Below are positions 11,101 to 21,502 of a DNA stretch of 64,000 nucleotides, in pieces (the stretch's first letter is position 1; every line of letters starts with the position of its first letter). Both the position numbers and the translations under genes were made by a program. Source of the DNA: Phytopythium helicoides (Eukaryota; Oomycota; Peronosporomycetes; Pythiales; Pythiaceae); assembly GCA_024867545.1 (NCBI GenBank), contig JANFNE010000041.1:62001-126000 (forward strand). Direction: 5' to 3'. The notes beneath the pieces were generated by a model. The model worked only from the letters and a program-made list of their open reading frames with translations. It ran no database searches and was not told the DNA's origin.

Positions 11101-13237
11101 AGTTGTCTTCATCGTAGCTCACTACTCTGCAACTTAGTGAACCTGACTGCCAGACAGTGGCTTCCTACCACAGCCCAGCATCCACTTGAACATACGACAC
11201 TCTTGCAACCTCACGGCCGCCAGTGCCGTCGCCACTGAGACGCGCATGTTGGAGCCCAACATCACTCAACCCAACCACGAATGGACGGCAATTGCACCAC
11301 CGTTCCATGTGCCGTGGGGTTTTGTAAGTGACTGGAGAGCTCGGGAGAATGCTCCATGCGAGACGTACACTTTAAATGGGATACCAAATACCCACAAGGT
11401 CTTCTTCACTCACTCCCAGCAAGATCATTCGTCACCAACAATTTACTGGTAGAATCCCATATACTCTATACTGAGAAACCCAACACGTCTAACGCGGCTT
11501 CTTTCTCGAGAACAGACTCACCGTTCAGATAGGAACACTCACAATAACCCAAACAGTCCACCACACGAACAGAGCTTCATAGAGTCATCCCACCAGATCT
11601 GGCACCAAAATACCCACATACAACCACAGGACAAACTTGACTGGAGAGTGAAGGCGCATATCAGGTGTGCCTTGGCATCATCTCCAAACATCATTAGCGA
11701 AGAAAATAAATAAATAAATAAACTCACCCACCAGTCGTCAAGTTTTGCGTCTCGTTAATCGTCAAAAACACGAGCCGCAGTGTCCGAGCAGTGCAGCCAC
11801 CCTCACATCCAGAACAAGGACGCCACGATCGCTTCTCGAAGGTCCGACAACGCAATCCACACGTTGCAAGTCCGTCGAGGAAGTAATCGATGAACGCCCA
11901 ACATTTCACTGTCTCCCTGAGCCTCGTGGATGTCGTGGATGGCGCCGCCAATAACAGTACTAGTATTGTTTGAAGAAAGAAACTTTTGGTGCGGTCTGAG
12001 AATGTCCTCTTCCGGTGTGTAGAAATTTGTTTATCGTCTCGGGAGTCGTGTGTCCTCCACTTGTCGATCTATGGTCACAGTGAACTCCATCGTTGAGCGG
12101 ATTTTGAAGACACATCAAGGAGATGGCGCTGCGCAAGGCCAATGCGAAGTGAACAAACATATTCAAGGAAGTATGATAGACCCTTGCTCTCCGAAGGCGC
12201 GTGCTCACTCGAAGCGGAATCTGTCCAACATGCTGGGACCTGGTGCACGGATTTTTGTTGCTTGGACGCACCCTTTTCGAAGTAGACACATCACTGCGAA
12301 TCAGCAAGCGAACTGTAGCCCAAGAGTATCCGATCGGAACAAACCAGGAGAGCCGCACAATCCTCACCCGAAGGAAGAGTATGCGGGGATTGCAATCCAA
12401 ACTAGCAGCACCAATAGACACTAAAACACCGATACGTGTCTACGCGAAGAATCTTGTCTGCCAACACATTCCGTCCCTTCACACAGACCGACTCATGGCT
12501 GCCTCCGTTGTTTCCGTTAACCCACGGGAAGGTGAAACACCGACTTGCTCGACGCAATGTGTGCGCGGGATCGATCGGTCACGACTGGGTTGTAAGTTGT
12601 TGGATGTTTCTGGGTGACCAGTGGTCGACATAACTCGGAGCTCTATCGATATCTTCGTACGAAAGAATCTGCTACTCACGGTATTCACAATAGAGTCAGG
12701 AGTACCACCAGCTCCTTTCTTGTGAAGCATTTCGCCATTTCGCCATTTCACGCTACCCGAATCGTTCAGGTTGGCACGTTTGTACACCGTCCTGCCAGCA
12801 GATGTGAACGGACCCGAGCTGGAGGTCTCACTGACACATCCAGTAACCCGTCATACTGATACTAAACCCGCTTCAAGTCGTTCAGGAAAGGTATTGTCTC
12901 GAATGTTGTTTCCTCGGATTTACATCGCTATCTGGATCCTTCCTTGATCATCCTCTGTGTTCTCGAAACATCTTCTGCATCTGAAATTGGTTGACACGCA
13001 CATTGCGCTATAGCCGAGTTGGATTCCACGAATTGCGAGCACTCGCCGTCTAGCGTGTGCCTAGCGTGAATCTGTCGTATTGATCGCATTGGCCACCACC
13101 ACAGCGACGCGACAAGACGAGTGACAGCGCGAGCACAGCAAGCTCTACAGTAGAGCACGCCTGTGAGAGCGTTTGTTTCATTCACTTATTTGTCTCGGTT
13201 GCCTTCGAACGCGGTTGGTTGGTCGGTCGGTCAGTCG
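11101..13237 (+). repeat. 2.1 kb direct repeat, copy 2
   Basis: Second copy of the block at 3420-5555. Differences are scattered point changes and small indels, concentrated around 12300-12600, with the rest almost identical. It lies upstream of the second type B gene, as copy 1 lies upstream of the first in window coordinates. Confidence 0.85.
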
Positions 13238-13817
13238 TTTAGTCATTTCTCTCTTCCGTCGAAAACCGCTTGTGTGTGAGCAGTGCTCATCGATAGACAG
13301 CGACTTTACAGTATCGTGATACATGTATGACGGAGTAGCTGCGCTCATCAACATCGATCTGACTCTGATTTGGCGAGCAAATGAGTGCATAGAGAGCGGA
13401 TTATGCTCGTCCTCTGTGGCTCTGGGATTCCCCAGCACAGTTTAAACCACATGTACTGTACATGTACATCACCTGGCTTTGAGAGGAATTCCATATGCGA
13501 CAATGTTTACGAGTCGCGTGATCAGCAGTGCCATGAGTGGTCCCGTGCAGCACATATCACAATTAAGTATGTACTGTATGCCGACGTCAGCGGAAACTCC
13601 ACCAGGAGATAGCACCACTGCGCTGCGCTTCCACGACCCCACTGTCATGACCGCAGTGAAATCAGCGTAATGCAGACTTCAGGTGTCGATGGTTGCTCGG
13701 ATAACTGTAGCTCCGCATAGAATGAGACGAAAACGATCGTAGCAATAGTTGTTGTTCGTGTTGTTGCAATGAAACTTATAGAGCGAGTGGATACAGTAAT
13801 GCGCATGGGCGAAACCC
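13238..13817. other. diverged spacer, second unit
   Basis: Shorter counterpart of 5556-6785. It matches at 13250-13405 and 13690-13817 but lacks about 650 bp. No gene is seen. Confidence 0.5.
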
Positions 13818-14987
13818 TCAGCATGAAGGCACGATGAGCCCTTCCGCCGTAAGACACGAACCGTCCAGCACACGAGCCGCGTCAGCGAGAGACCCCAGCA
13901 CGCGCTGCATCGCAGCCACAACGTCCAGCTGCGTCTGGATCCGACGCACTCGCCCGCTCACGGGAGCGCACTCGAACAGAATCATACACTTCATGTCGAT
14001 CGGCTGTCCGCAAAGCTTCCACGCGAGGTTGGTGTCGCTGCTGTGGTCCTCGTTTGTTGCGGACCCTCGCGACAGGAGGTGCGGGAACAACCCGCGAACC
14101 GTAGAATCCGACATGGTCGCACACACGCGCAGAGTCGCCGCGATCGTGAACGTGGACGTCTCCGTCGTCTCGATGCGATCCAGCTTGAACTCCAGTTCGT
14201 CAAAGGACTGCGTCCAAAACACCCACTGGTTTGCCAGTGCCTCGACGCTATGAGTGTCGTCGCCACTACCGATCACTACCGCTTCGTCTGCGATGGACGA
14301 GCGCAAAAACTCGAGCTGCTCCTGACCGACCTCGGTCTGCGTCATGAGCTCCCACCTCGGTGCTGATCTTGCATCCTGTTGAGACGCCGAGGCTGTCGCC
14401 GAAGACCCTTGACTCTTCCGAGTCGACAGGATACTCGCTCCGTGGCGGAACAGACGAAAATACTCGGCCACGATGGTCCACGGCGTCTGTTTCGCGCATG
14501 GGGCGCTCGTCAGTCGCACACGCTTCGCCTCCAGACCAGCCGCCTCTTCTCGTAGACGCACGACGGACGCCTCGAGGTCCATACGCAGCATCCGTTGCTT
14601 GTTGCGGTACCGCGCCTGGTTGGCGCGGCATTGCTCTCTGCGGCGCTCAGTCTTGGCGCGGATGCGTTTCCGCCGCTCGTCCAGATGCGACGCCAACGTC
14701 GAGTCGCTTGGTATCGACGAGTCACTCGCCTGTTGGTGTTGAGTGTGGATGTATGAGCGAGCGAGACCCTGGCTTGCGCTCAGGGCCATGTCTGCGAGCG
14801 GCTGCAGCGCGTCTACGGCTGATGCCGGGAAGGAGGCGTAAGGCTTTAGCGAGCTAGCAGTCATCTCTGGGAACCTCGGGGCACTTCGCTGGTCTGACGG
14901 CTGCACAAACTCGTCGGCTCCTGACGCTCGCAGTTTGACGCTCTGCACGAAGCCGTCGCCGAGCTTCCTGGCAGTCCACTCGGGCAT
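13818..14987 (-). CDS. type B Cys-bZIP transcription factor (copy 2, B')
   Basis: 389 residues from the Met of MPEWTARKLGDGF. It is almost identical to the copy at 6786-7955, with the same length and no gaps. The zipper and basic region (Cys120) are unchanged. Substitutions are mostly in the first 45 residues and in the C-terminal domain (for example VVPAMQ to VVAAMQ, LIAPSC to LIVPSC). Both copies look functional, which suggests a recent duplication or gene conversion. The open frame extends 87 codons further upstream without similarity to other copies and is probably 5' leader. Confidence 0.9.
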   Translation of the reverse strand: MPEWTARKLGDGFVQSVKLRASGADEFVQPSDQRSAPRFPEMTASSLKPYASFPASAVDALQPLADMALSASQGLARSYIHTQHQQASDSSIPSDSTLASHLDERRKRIRAKTERRREQCRANQARYRNKQRMLRMDLEASVVRLREEAAGLEAKRVRLTSAPCAKQTPWTIVAEYFRLFRHGASILSTRKSQGSSATASASQQDARSAPRWELMTQTEVGQEQLEFLRSSIADEAVVIGSGDDTHSVEALANQWVFWTQSFDELEFKLDRIETTETSTFTIAATLRVCATMSDSTVRGLFPHLLSRGSATNEDHSSDTNLAWKLCGQPIDMKCMILFECAPVSGRVRRIQTQLDVVAAMQRVLGSLADAARVLDGSCLTAEGLIVPSC

Positions 14988-15071
14988 TTTCAGTGGTTGC
15001 GGAGGTCCACGTGAGCTACTGTCGATGGCAGGAACCGTCAGTCCTGGATAACTTGGCCTTGTGTCCGAACG

Positions 15072-15083
15072 TGAAGTGATACC
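15072..15083 (-). promoter_or_regulatory. TGAAGTGATACC element of type B'
   Basis: Same variant as at 8056-8067, about 85 bp upstream of the ATG at 14987. TTGATCAC lies further upstream near 15241. Confidence 0.65.
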
Positions 15084-16018
15084 GAGACTGACAGGATGGT
15101 GGCAGGCGACTGTGTGTGAGTCGGTATACATAAGGTATACCATATGTATACATAGTGTTGGAAAACAGTTGTGTTGCTCGGTACAGATTGTCCGGATAAC
15201 TTGGTGGCTGATCGCGTAGCTCAATCGGGAGGCTTTAAACTTGATCACAGCGCATCAGCACCAGCTTGCAGGGGTTGACTCCCCAACAAAGCAAGCACTT
15301 TTGACGCAGAACGCAGGTGGTACGGTACAGTTCGAGGTACAAGTATTCCACAAATTGTCTGGCCTCGCTTTCCACTCGACCGATCTCAAATCCGCACGCT
15401 TGGCCGGGCACTAACTGCTACACGTACAAGCTGTCCAATCCGTATCCTTTGCATTACCAAATTGGGGTAACTATGCAACTACAGTAGTTGGTGCTGCTAG
15501 CGCAGGTTGGACATGGGAGACTGACCATTGATCTCTGATAGAAAGGCATGTGTCGAGTCTCGTTGATGTGCTTCGCAAAGCAATAACGAAGCACACATCA
15601 CTGCGACTTGCTCAGCCTAGCCCCTTAGTAAAAAGGTAACCGCGAAGACGTAATACATACATACATACATCACTGCGACTCGATCACTACAACCAGCAAG
15701 CTCGCTCTATCATGCCCATTGCTCCACTACGATAGCTATTGATACAATCGGACCAGGCGGAAGTTTCTCGGACGTGGACGTGCCACGCCGCGGGTGGTCA
15801 CGACCTCGTAAACAGGATCACGCACCACGCTTGACCAACCATAGAAATGGCAGCTCCAGTGCATATGAATTTGCATATCCTCGCGTGGCGCCAGAGAATC
15901 GTTTGGAATCAGCAGGTGACCTGGTCTTACATGGAGCGATCTGTACGTAGTATGGTGCTCAGAGTATCGAAATGGCGTTGCATAAACTTTCCGACTTCAG
16001 ACAACGCCCACTGACAAG
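15084..16018. other. intergenic, no gene seen
   Basis: Holds a short ATAC microsatellite near 15652-15670 and the CCTCGTAAACAGGATCACGCAC stretch shared with about 8709. The inverted-duplication arm begins at about 16019. Confidence 0.4.
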
Positions 16019-16942
16019 CTACCGACTGGTAACTGCTGACCCACTCGTCACTTCGCTTTAGATGTGTTGTTCTGAATACCTCGCCAAGGGGCAATGAAAA
16101 ACATTGTTCAAAACACGATAGCGCCCATAATTATCTGACTTCGTGTTGCTGTCGCGAGCCCGAATATAAAGCGACGTTGAAAACGTTGATCCAGTTCACT
16201 ACTTTGTGCACAATCACATCCGAGCCCAATACATATTTCCCGAATCACTGAAAGTTGTTTGTAGTCTCTTTGCGGCGCATGCTGGACCAGCTCACTGCAA
16301 GTGGCAACTCAAACTCGATGCTAACAGCCACCAGTTGTTATCTGCGACTTTGGCTTATTGATGGTACTCAACGGATCGTGCCCGACCGATCCTGGAGCTT
16401 TCCATTGATGCTGCCATGATGAAGTGCTCAAACAACTTTAAATCAAATTGCTGAGAGAGGTGAGAGCTTATCGCTTAGACTAGCAACATTGTGTGTGTAA
16501 GGGATGCTACTTGCTAGTCTCTACTGGCATCTCTTCTCGGATTAAATTGCGATCAATTGATGATGCTCCTTGGTGGAGAGTCGTGTCGAGCCTTTGAGAA
16601 CGAAGATCATGCTGCTGAAAGAAAAGAGTGAGTTTGGTCAGCGAGTGACAGTACGTGATAACCTCAGTTTACCCTCATCCGTCATTGAATTCCGTGCTGT
16701 GCATTCCTGGATAATTTTCTAACACTAACTGCATCAGCAGTGTCGTTGCTGAGTAGCGAAGCTTCTTCATTGACACAAACAACAGTCAAGATCTGGTTGA
16801 GGACGAAATGCTGGACGTCACAATGGTCTCACTGCAGTGTATTGGCGATACTGTGAGCCAAAATATCCTGCCACTGCTCGGCTTCGTGCATTGTGCGAAA
16901 CACATGTTGTCGTATTCAAAGGGGGTTTGGCATTGTAGATAT

Positions 16943-18172
16943 CTACACGCCACTCGTGCCGTCTTTGTTAGCGTTGTGGCTGCTAACTTCTCCCATCATT
17001 CCAGTTTCCTTACCATACACCTCCCGGTTAGTCAACTCCTGCCCAAGAAACCCGTCGACAGTCAGCCGAGATCCGTCAAGTACACGGGCGACCTCAGCCA
17101 ACGACCCGAATTCAGCGAGCATCGTCTCCACAATCTTGAATTGGCCTCTCAGTCTGGTCACCACACTCGTCACGGGGTGGTGCTCGAACCAAAAGACGCA
17201 TGGGAACTCGATCTGCCGACCAACGAGCCACTGGATTGACACGTCGTCAGCCTTCAGATGGGGGAAAAGTCCGCGCACAGCCGAGTCAGTCATCGCGACC
17301 CGCAGACTTGCAGTAGCCACAAGCGAGTTTGGGGAACCGTGCGCCGCCTCGACCCGCATCAGCAGCATCTCGGACTCTTCGACGTATCGCGTCCACTGCA
17401 CCCAATGCTCCATGAGGGCCTCCACACCGTGCTGTTTGCTTCCAACAACACAAACGTCCGGAGTCATTGAAAAGCGAAGGAACTTGAGCTGGTCCTCGCC
17501 TTGCGGGGTGTCTTCGAACAGCTTGGTGATGCCGCTGCCATCGCTCTGCTCTTGGTGTATGCCTAGCACCAGTTCATTGTGGACCCAGGAGCTCGGTCGA
17601 ATACACGGACCGTGGCGAAAGAGTCGGAAGAACTCCACAACGATGCTCCAGGGACTGGCCTCGGCGAGCTGCTGGTAGACCATCGCCTCGTGGCGCGTTT
17701 CCAGCGCTAGCACCTCCTTCTTCAGTCTGTCGATCGACTCGTTCAACTCGAGACGTAGCAGCCGCTGCTTATTGCGGTAGCGCGCCTGGTTGGCTCGGCA
17801 CTGCTCTCGCCGCCGCTCCGTCTTGGCGCGCGTGCGCTTCTTCGTCTTGGTCTCCTCCGTCCCCTCTGACCCAACCGCCTTCGGCGTCGACTGGTTGGCC
17901 GGCGGCTCGGCAGCCCGCGTCGAGTCGTCGCTCGCCGTCACCGCCGCTTCGATCCTCGCCCGCTTCACGTCGGGGGAGCTGCCGGTCTCGAAGCCCTCCG
18001 ACAGCCTGTTGGCGCTCTCCAGCGTCGACTGGAAGGCGTTGAAGCTCGGGAGCGCGCGGCGGCTTCCAGGCACCACAAACTCGTCGTCGCCTTTGCCTCG
18101 CAGCCGCACGCCCAGCATGACGCGGTCGCTCAGAAGAGCGGGAGGGGACTGCGAGTGCGTCCATCGATCCAT
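16943..18172 (-). CDS. type C Cys-bZIP transcription factor (left arm)
   Basis: 409 residues from the Met of MDRWTHSQSPPALLSDRV. An ATG further upstream overlaps the promoter element itself (MDHFIL) and is unlikely to be used. The basic region is KKRTRAKTERRREQCRANQ with Cys125. The zipper (LELNESIDRLKKEVLALE) starts near 141. The C-terminal domain begins SPWSIVVEFFRLFRHGP, continues with LMEHWVQWTRYVEE, AVRGLFPHL, LVGRQIEFPCVF and LAEVARVLDGS, and ends in a roughly 30-residue tail (GKETGMMGEVSSHNANKDG) not found in types B, D or E. The N-terminal MLGVRLRGKGDDEFV parallels VKLRASGADAFV of type B. Confidence 0.9.
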   Translation of the reverse strand: MDRWTHSQSPPALLSDRVMLGVRLRGKGDDEFVVPGSRRALPSFNAFQSTLESANRLSEGFETGSSPDVKRARIEAAVTASDDSTRAAEPPANQSTPKAVGSEGTEETKTKKRTRAKTERRREQCRANQARYRNKQRLLRLELNESIDRLKKEVLALETRHEAMVYQQLAEASPWSIVVEFFRLFRHGPCIRPSSWVHNELVLGIHQEQSDGSGITKLFEDTPQGEDQLKFLRFSMTPDVCVVGSKQHGVEALMEHWVQWTRYVEESEMLLMRVEAAHGSPNSLVATASLRVAMTDSAVRGLFPHLKADDVSIQWLVGRQIEFPCVFWFEHHPVTSVVTRLRGQFKIVETMLAEFGSLAEVARVLDGSRLTVDGFLGQELTNREVYGKETGMMGEVSSHNANKDGTSGV

Positions 18173-18234
18173 GGGCGAGTCTGGAGGCGAGTCCACTGTG
18201 GCAGTAGTTACAACCACGGGGACACTTGCAAGAA

Positions 18235-18267
18235 TGAAGTGATCCAAGCGTGGTCGGGATCACTCGA
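18235..18267 (-). promoter_or_regulatory. paired GATCAC elements of type C
   Basis: TGAAGTGATCC (18235-18245) and a facing GGGATCACTCG (from about 18256) form an inverted pair. The first lies about 63 bp upstream of the ATG at 18172. Confidence 0.65.
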
Positions 18268-19163
18268 CCCGCTTGTTAGCTGGTGGTTTGAATGGTATAC
18301 TTTGCGCAAGTCAAGCGTGGGGCTCAAGGCTTACGACTTGGGTTTTGTAAAGGAGAGAATCGGTAGGGTAGGGGATCACGAGACGGGGACGTCATCTACG
18401 CGACACGCCGCTTACTCGCTAGTCGAAGGAGTGATGGTCTGCTCCAGACTGGCTTGATTTGTGGACGCGATTACGTGGTTTGCCATCACGATTGTTCCCA
18501 ACCGCGCTAAACCCAAAAATCCGAGGCCACCAGAGAGCGTCACCATCCTACGACAAGACGACGGTTGACGTTGACGCTGGAAAGAGGTGCGGTCTCCGCT
18601 CGTTTCGGGCTCAGCTCTCGCTGTGTGGGAAGCGTCCGCTCGAGGCCAGCAGCACTCGAACGCTCTGCTCCAGCGACCTGTCGATGGGATCCTGTGTCCA
18701 AAGAGCTGCACTTGGCTGGAATGGAACCACCGACCGCTCCGATGCCAGGCGGTCTACTTGTCTAGTGGTCTGTTGAGTGAACGAGTAGCCAGAGGGTGGC
18801 TGAGCACGTTGGCAGCCGTGATGTGCGTGATCGATGCACTGTCGCGTCAACAGTGCGCCAGCATCGCGCATTTTCGAGATCCCGTCGAGACGCAGGTCGA
18901 CGCCTTAGAAGCCGCGAGGTCGAGCAACCAGAGCTTGACGCGTGCTCCATTGTCGCTGCTGCTAACAGCCTCTGTAGTTGTCTGAAACCAAGGGGCTCGA
19001 CCTCAGTTTGTAGGATTCGAAAGGAGCGCAACAGCAGTCCAGGGCGAGGTAGTTGGCGCTAAGCGCTATTTTGAGTCCCAGGTTGGGCTGGATTGCGAGT
19101 GCTGAGCAAACTGACAATGATCGTAACTTCCCCACGCGAATTGGTGGTTTCAATCACGAAGCA
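18268..19163. other. spacer between type C and the bZIP relic
   Basis: Conserved in the other arm (about 34930-35830) and partly in the third copy. Short frames exist on both strands but none is recognisable. It may include the decayed 3' part of the relic bZIP gene. Confidence 0.4.
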
Positions 19164-19223
19164 ATGCGTTTGCTGCCTATTTCTGTATCTCGCTTGGCTT
19201 GCGTCGCACTTCTCTTTGTGCTT
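19164..19223 (-). pseudogene. bZIP basic-region relic (left arm)
   Basis: The minus strand encodes KHKEKCDASQARYRNRQQTH, a decayed version of the family's REQCRANQARYRNKQR with the C-x7-R spacing kept. An in-frame stop lies upstream and no zipper or C-terminal domain follows. The same relic sits between D and C at 34861-34920 and 47817-47876. Confidence 0.65.
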
Positions 19224-19424
19224 TGCATCACCTGATGCTCCGCAGTTTCCCAACTATCCGTGATCGCACAGTCGATCGCTGAATCTCCAGGTCGGGGTCG
19301 CCACACCTGATGCCGATCGACTGGACGTGCAGTGAAGCGTACAAATTCTCTCACCCACTCAAAAGATTCAGATTTTGCACCAAATGCACTATGCACCCTT
19401 GCCGCACTTCACGTTCTAAACTTT

Positions 19425-20606
19425 TCAAGCATCTTCTGCGGCGAGAAACCCTCCAGAGGTGATCAGCGCTCCATCGAGCACTCGAGCGGTGTCCGTCAGC
19501 GACGCGACGAGTCGGTGAACGGCAGGGATGAGCGCGGCCTCAGACCGAAGGCGCTGAACCTGGTTCGACTGGCTGTCGCACTCAAACCACACAGAGCACT
19601 TGATCTCAATTCGTTGTCCGCACAGGCGCCATGCAAGCGCGTTGTCTAGCTGTTGGTCCTCCGACTCAAGAAGGTGTCCGAATACCTTGCGAACAGTGGC
19701 AGATGTGATGGTTGCGCTGATTCGTGCGGTCGCAAGCACCGCATCTGCGACCCCAGGTGCCTGTTCAATACGATCGAGCTGCAACTCGAAGTCTTGGAAG
19801 CAGCGAACCCATCGGAGCCAGTGATCCACGAGAGCATCAACTCCGTAATCCCCGCTAGTGACAAGTTCGAGGTCTGGAGCCATGACTGCTTTGAGGAACT
19901 CGACTTGCGATTGCCCGGTGGGTGAAGTGCGAATGAGGGAATTCCACGAGGGTGTGGCTGGTGCCGACTCAGTAACCAACGGGCGATTCATCTTGTGAGT
20001 CGGCTGGCTTTCGACACCAGCAAAAATCGAAATGCCGTGTCGAAAGAGTCGAAAATATTCGACGACAACGCTCCAAACGTTATGGCTGGAGCAGACGCGG
20101 TACGACAGCGATCGATAGTGCTGATCAAGCTCGCTAACTTCCTCTCGCAGTTTGATAACAGTGTTTTCGAGCTCGATGCGGTGCAGCCGCTGCTTGTTGC
20201 GGTATCTCGCCTGATTGGTGCGGCACTGCTCCTTGCGCCTCTCTGTCTTGACACGCACTCTCTTCTTTGGCACCTTGACTTGCTCTCTCGCCGTCGGGGA
20301 TCCAACCCTCGGCTCAGTAGTCAAGAGCGACAGCGACTCCAGGGCTGCCTTTGGTTCTTCATCGTGTCCAGGCATTCGCGTCAGCGGCGACATCCGTGCC
20401 GCGGCTCGGTCGTGAACGTAAACTCTGGGATGAGTCCCCAAGTCGGCGACAGCCCTGGCTGCTTCGATGGGATCGCGGCGAAGACTTGGTTGGAACGCGG
20501 AGGGCTCGCGAGGCGAGGGGTCCACGAACCGCTCGGCTCCCAAGGCCCTCGCCTGCACGGCGCCGATGACGCGGTCGCTGAAGGCGCCAGAGGTCCAGTT
20601 CGCCAT
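19425..20606 (-). CDS. type D Cys-bZIP transcription factor (left arm)
   Basis: 393 residues starting MANWTSGAFSDRVIGAVQ, the first Met of the frame. The basic region is near 113-140 (KKRVRVKTERRKEQCRTNQ) with Cys128 and a Lys (KEQ) where the other types have Arg. The zipper has leucines at LENTVIKLREEVSEL plus one more. The C-terminal domain starts VWSVVVEYFRLFRHG and contains LVDHWLRWVRCF, TVRKVFGHLL, LCGQRIEIKCSVWFE and LTDTARVLDGA. It ends in AAEDA. It is divergently oriented to type E (21503), and the two start codons are about 900 bp apart. Confidence 0.9.
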   Translation of the reverse strand: MANWTSGAFSDRVIGAVQARALGAERFVDPSPREPSAFQPSLRRDPIEAARAVADLGTHPRVYVHDRAAARMSPLTRMPGHDEEPKAALESLSLLTTEPRVGSPTAREQVKVPKKRVRVKTERRKEQCRTNQARYRNKQRLHRIELENTVIKLREEVSELDQHYRSLSYRVCSSHNVWSVVVEYFRLFRHGISIFAGVESQPTHKMNRPLVTESAPATPSWNSLIRTSPTGQSQVEFLKAVMAPDLELVTSGDYGVDALVDHWLRWVRCFQDFELQLDRIEQAPGVADAVLATARISATITSATVRKVFGHLLESEDQQLDNALAWRLCGQRIEIKCSVWFECDSQSNQVQRLRSEAALIPAVHRLVASLTDTARVLDGALITSGGFLAAEDA

Positions 20607-20700
20607 TCCACCGGAGTCAAACGAGTGTACTTTAGAGGGATCAAGTCACTCGTGAGCTTGGGCCGATCACGAAATGAGTGCGTCCGACTTCTTGATCCCG

Positions 20701-20711
20701 TGAAGTGATCC
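20701..20711 (-). promoter_or_regulatory. GGATCACTTCA element of type D
   Basis: TGAAGTGATCC on the plus strand, 95 bp upstream of the ATG at 20606. Further GATC-containing half-sites lie between it and the gene (CCGATCACGAAATG near 20663, TTGATCCC near 20692). Confidence 0.7.
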
Positions 20712-20754
20712 CGCTTACTCGAGGCAGTGGCTCATACATCGCTCGTGATCAAAT

Positions 20755-21058
20755 ACTGTACCAGCACAGAGGAGTTAAGTTATTTAAGTGGATGATAGGA
20801 TTCTGGAAGCACTGCCGTCGGCTGAGGGTAAATCGCGACCAAAAGGAGCTTGCTGCGCAGCAAAACCGAGCTAATACGCACCCTTCAAGTGTTTTATGGC
20901 GGATACCAACAGGCAATGAGTCCCATCCCTCCAACATTTCAGGTCCAACGTCAACGGACGAAGGTGTCGCCCCGCCCACTGCAATGCAAAAAAAGCGACC
21001 CACTTAGATTAGGGACAATAGCATCATCATTTACTTTAATTAGTTAGTTTTCTACAGG
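20755..21058. other. about 300 bp insertion in the D/E promoter region
   Basis: The right arm reads directly from CGCTCGTGATCAAA into GAGTAAGCGGT, while the left arm has about 300 bp extra here. There are no clear terminal inverted repeats beyond a weak CTGTA/TACAG. It is either a small insertion or a deletion in the other arm. Confidence 0.5.
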
Positions 21059-21385
21059 GGAGTAAGCGGTAGCCCAAGTTGATGACGACGCCGAGACTTA
21101 CGCACTGTATACTTGGCAATTCGGCGGGTTTATGGCCAATCAAGGAACGGAAATTTAGCGGGGGAGTCATCCTTTTCGTGGAGCGCTGATGCCGCAGGGA
21201 TCACGTTTACTGATGTCATTTTAGGACTACGCGATCGAGACATTCATCCGGACAAGTGTATATCTTTCCAATGTTCATTTCATACAAATCAGTTCCCATC
21301 CCATGGATATATCCGGATCTTGGTATAGAGACCGTATATTTATACATGAACCTGATCGACGCCACAATCACGCCGCCACCAACTC

Positions 21386-21423
21386 GGATCACTTCACTTC
21401 CTTAAAACCGACCGAGTGATCCG
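21386..21423 (+). promoter_or_regulatory. paired GATCAC elements of type E
   Basis: GGATCACTTCA (21386-21396) is followed by a facing GAGTGATCC (from about 21414), forming an inverted pair about 80-107 bp upstream of the ATG at 21503. Confidence 0.7.
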
Positions 21424-21502
21424 ACGCGACCGTAGCCACTGGGCTAACGGACTCCCACGTCGTACCAAGTCAGTCGCCTTCTCCCTCCCAATTCAGCCGA
21501 AA

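Noticed and set aside
21416..21502. Upstream ATG extensions of the bZIP genes (also at 18247, 8249, 15248, 32968, 46372)
   Set aside because: They run through the conserved promoter elements and lose similarity to paralogues there; the downstream Met aligns across the family.
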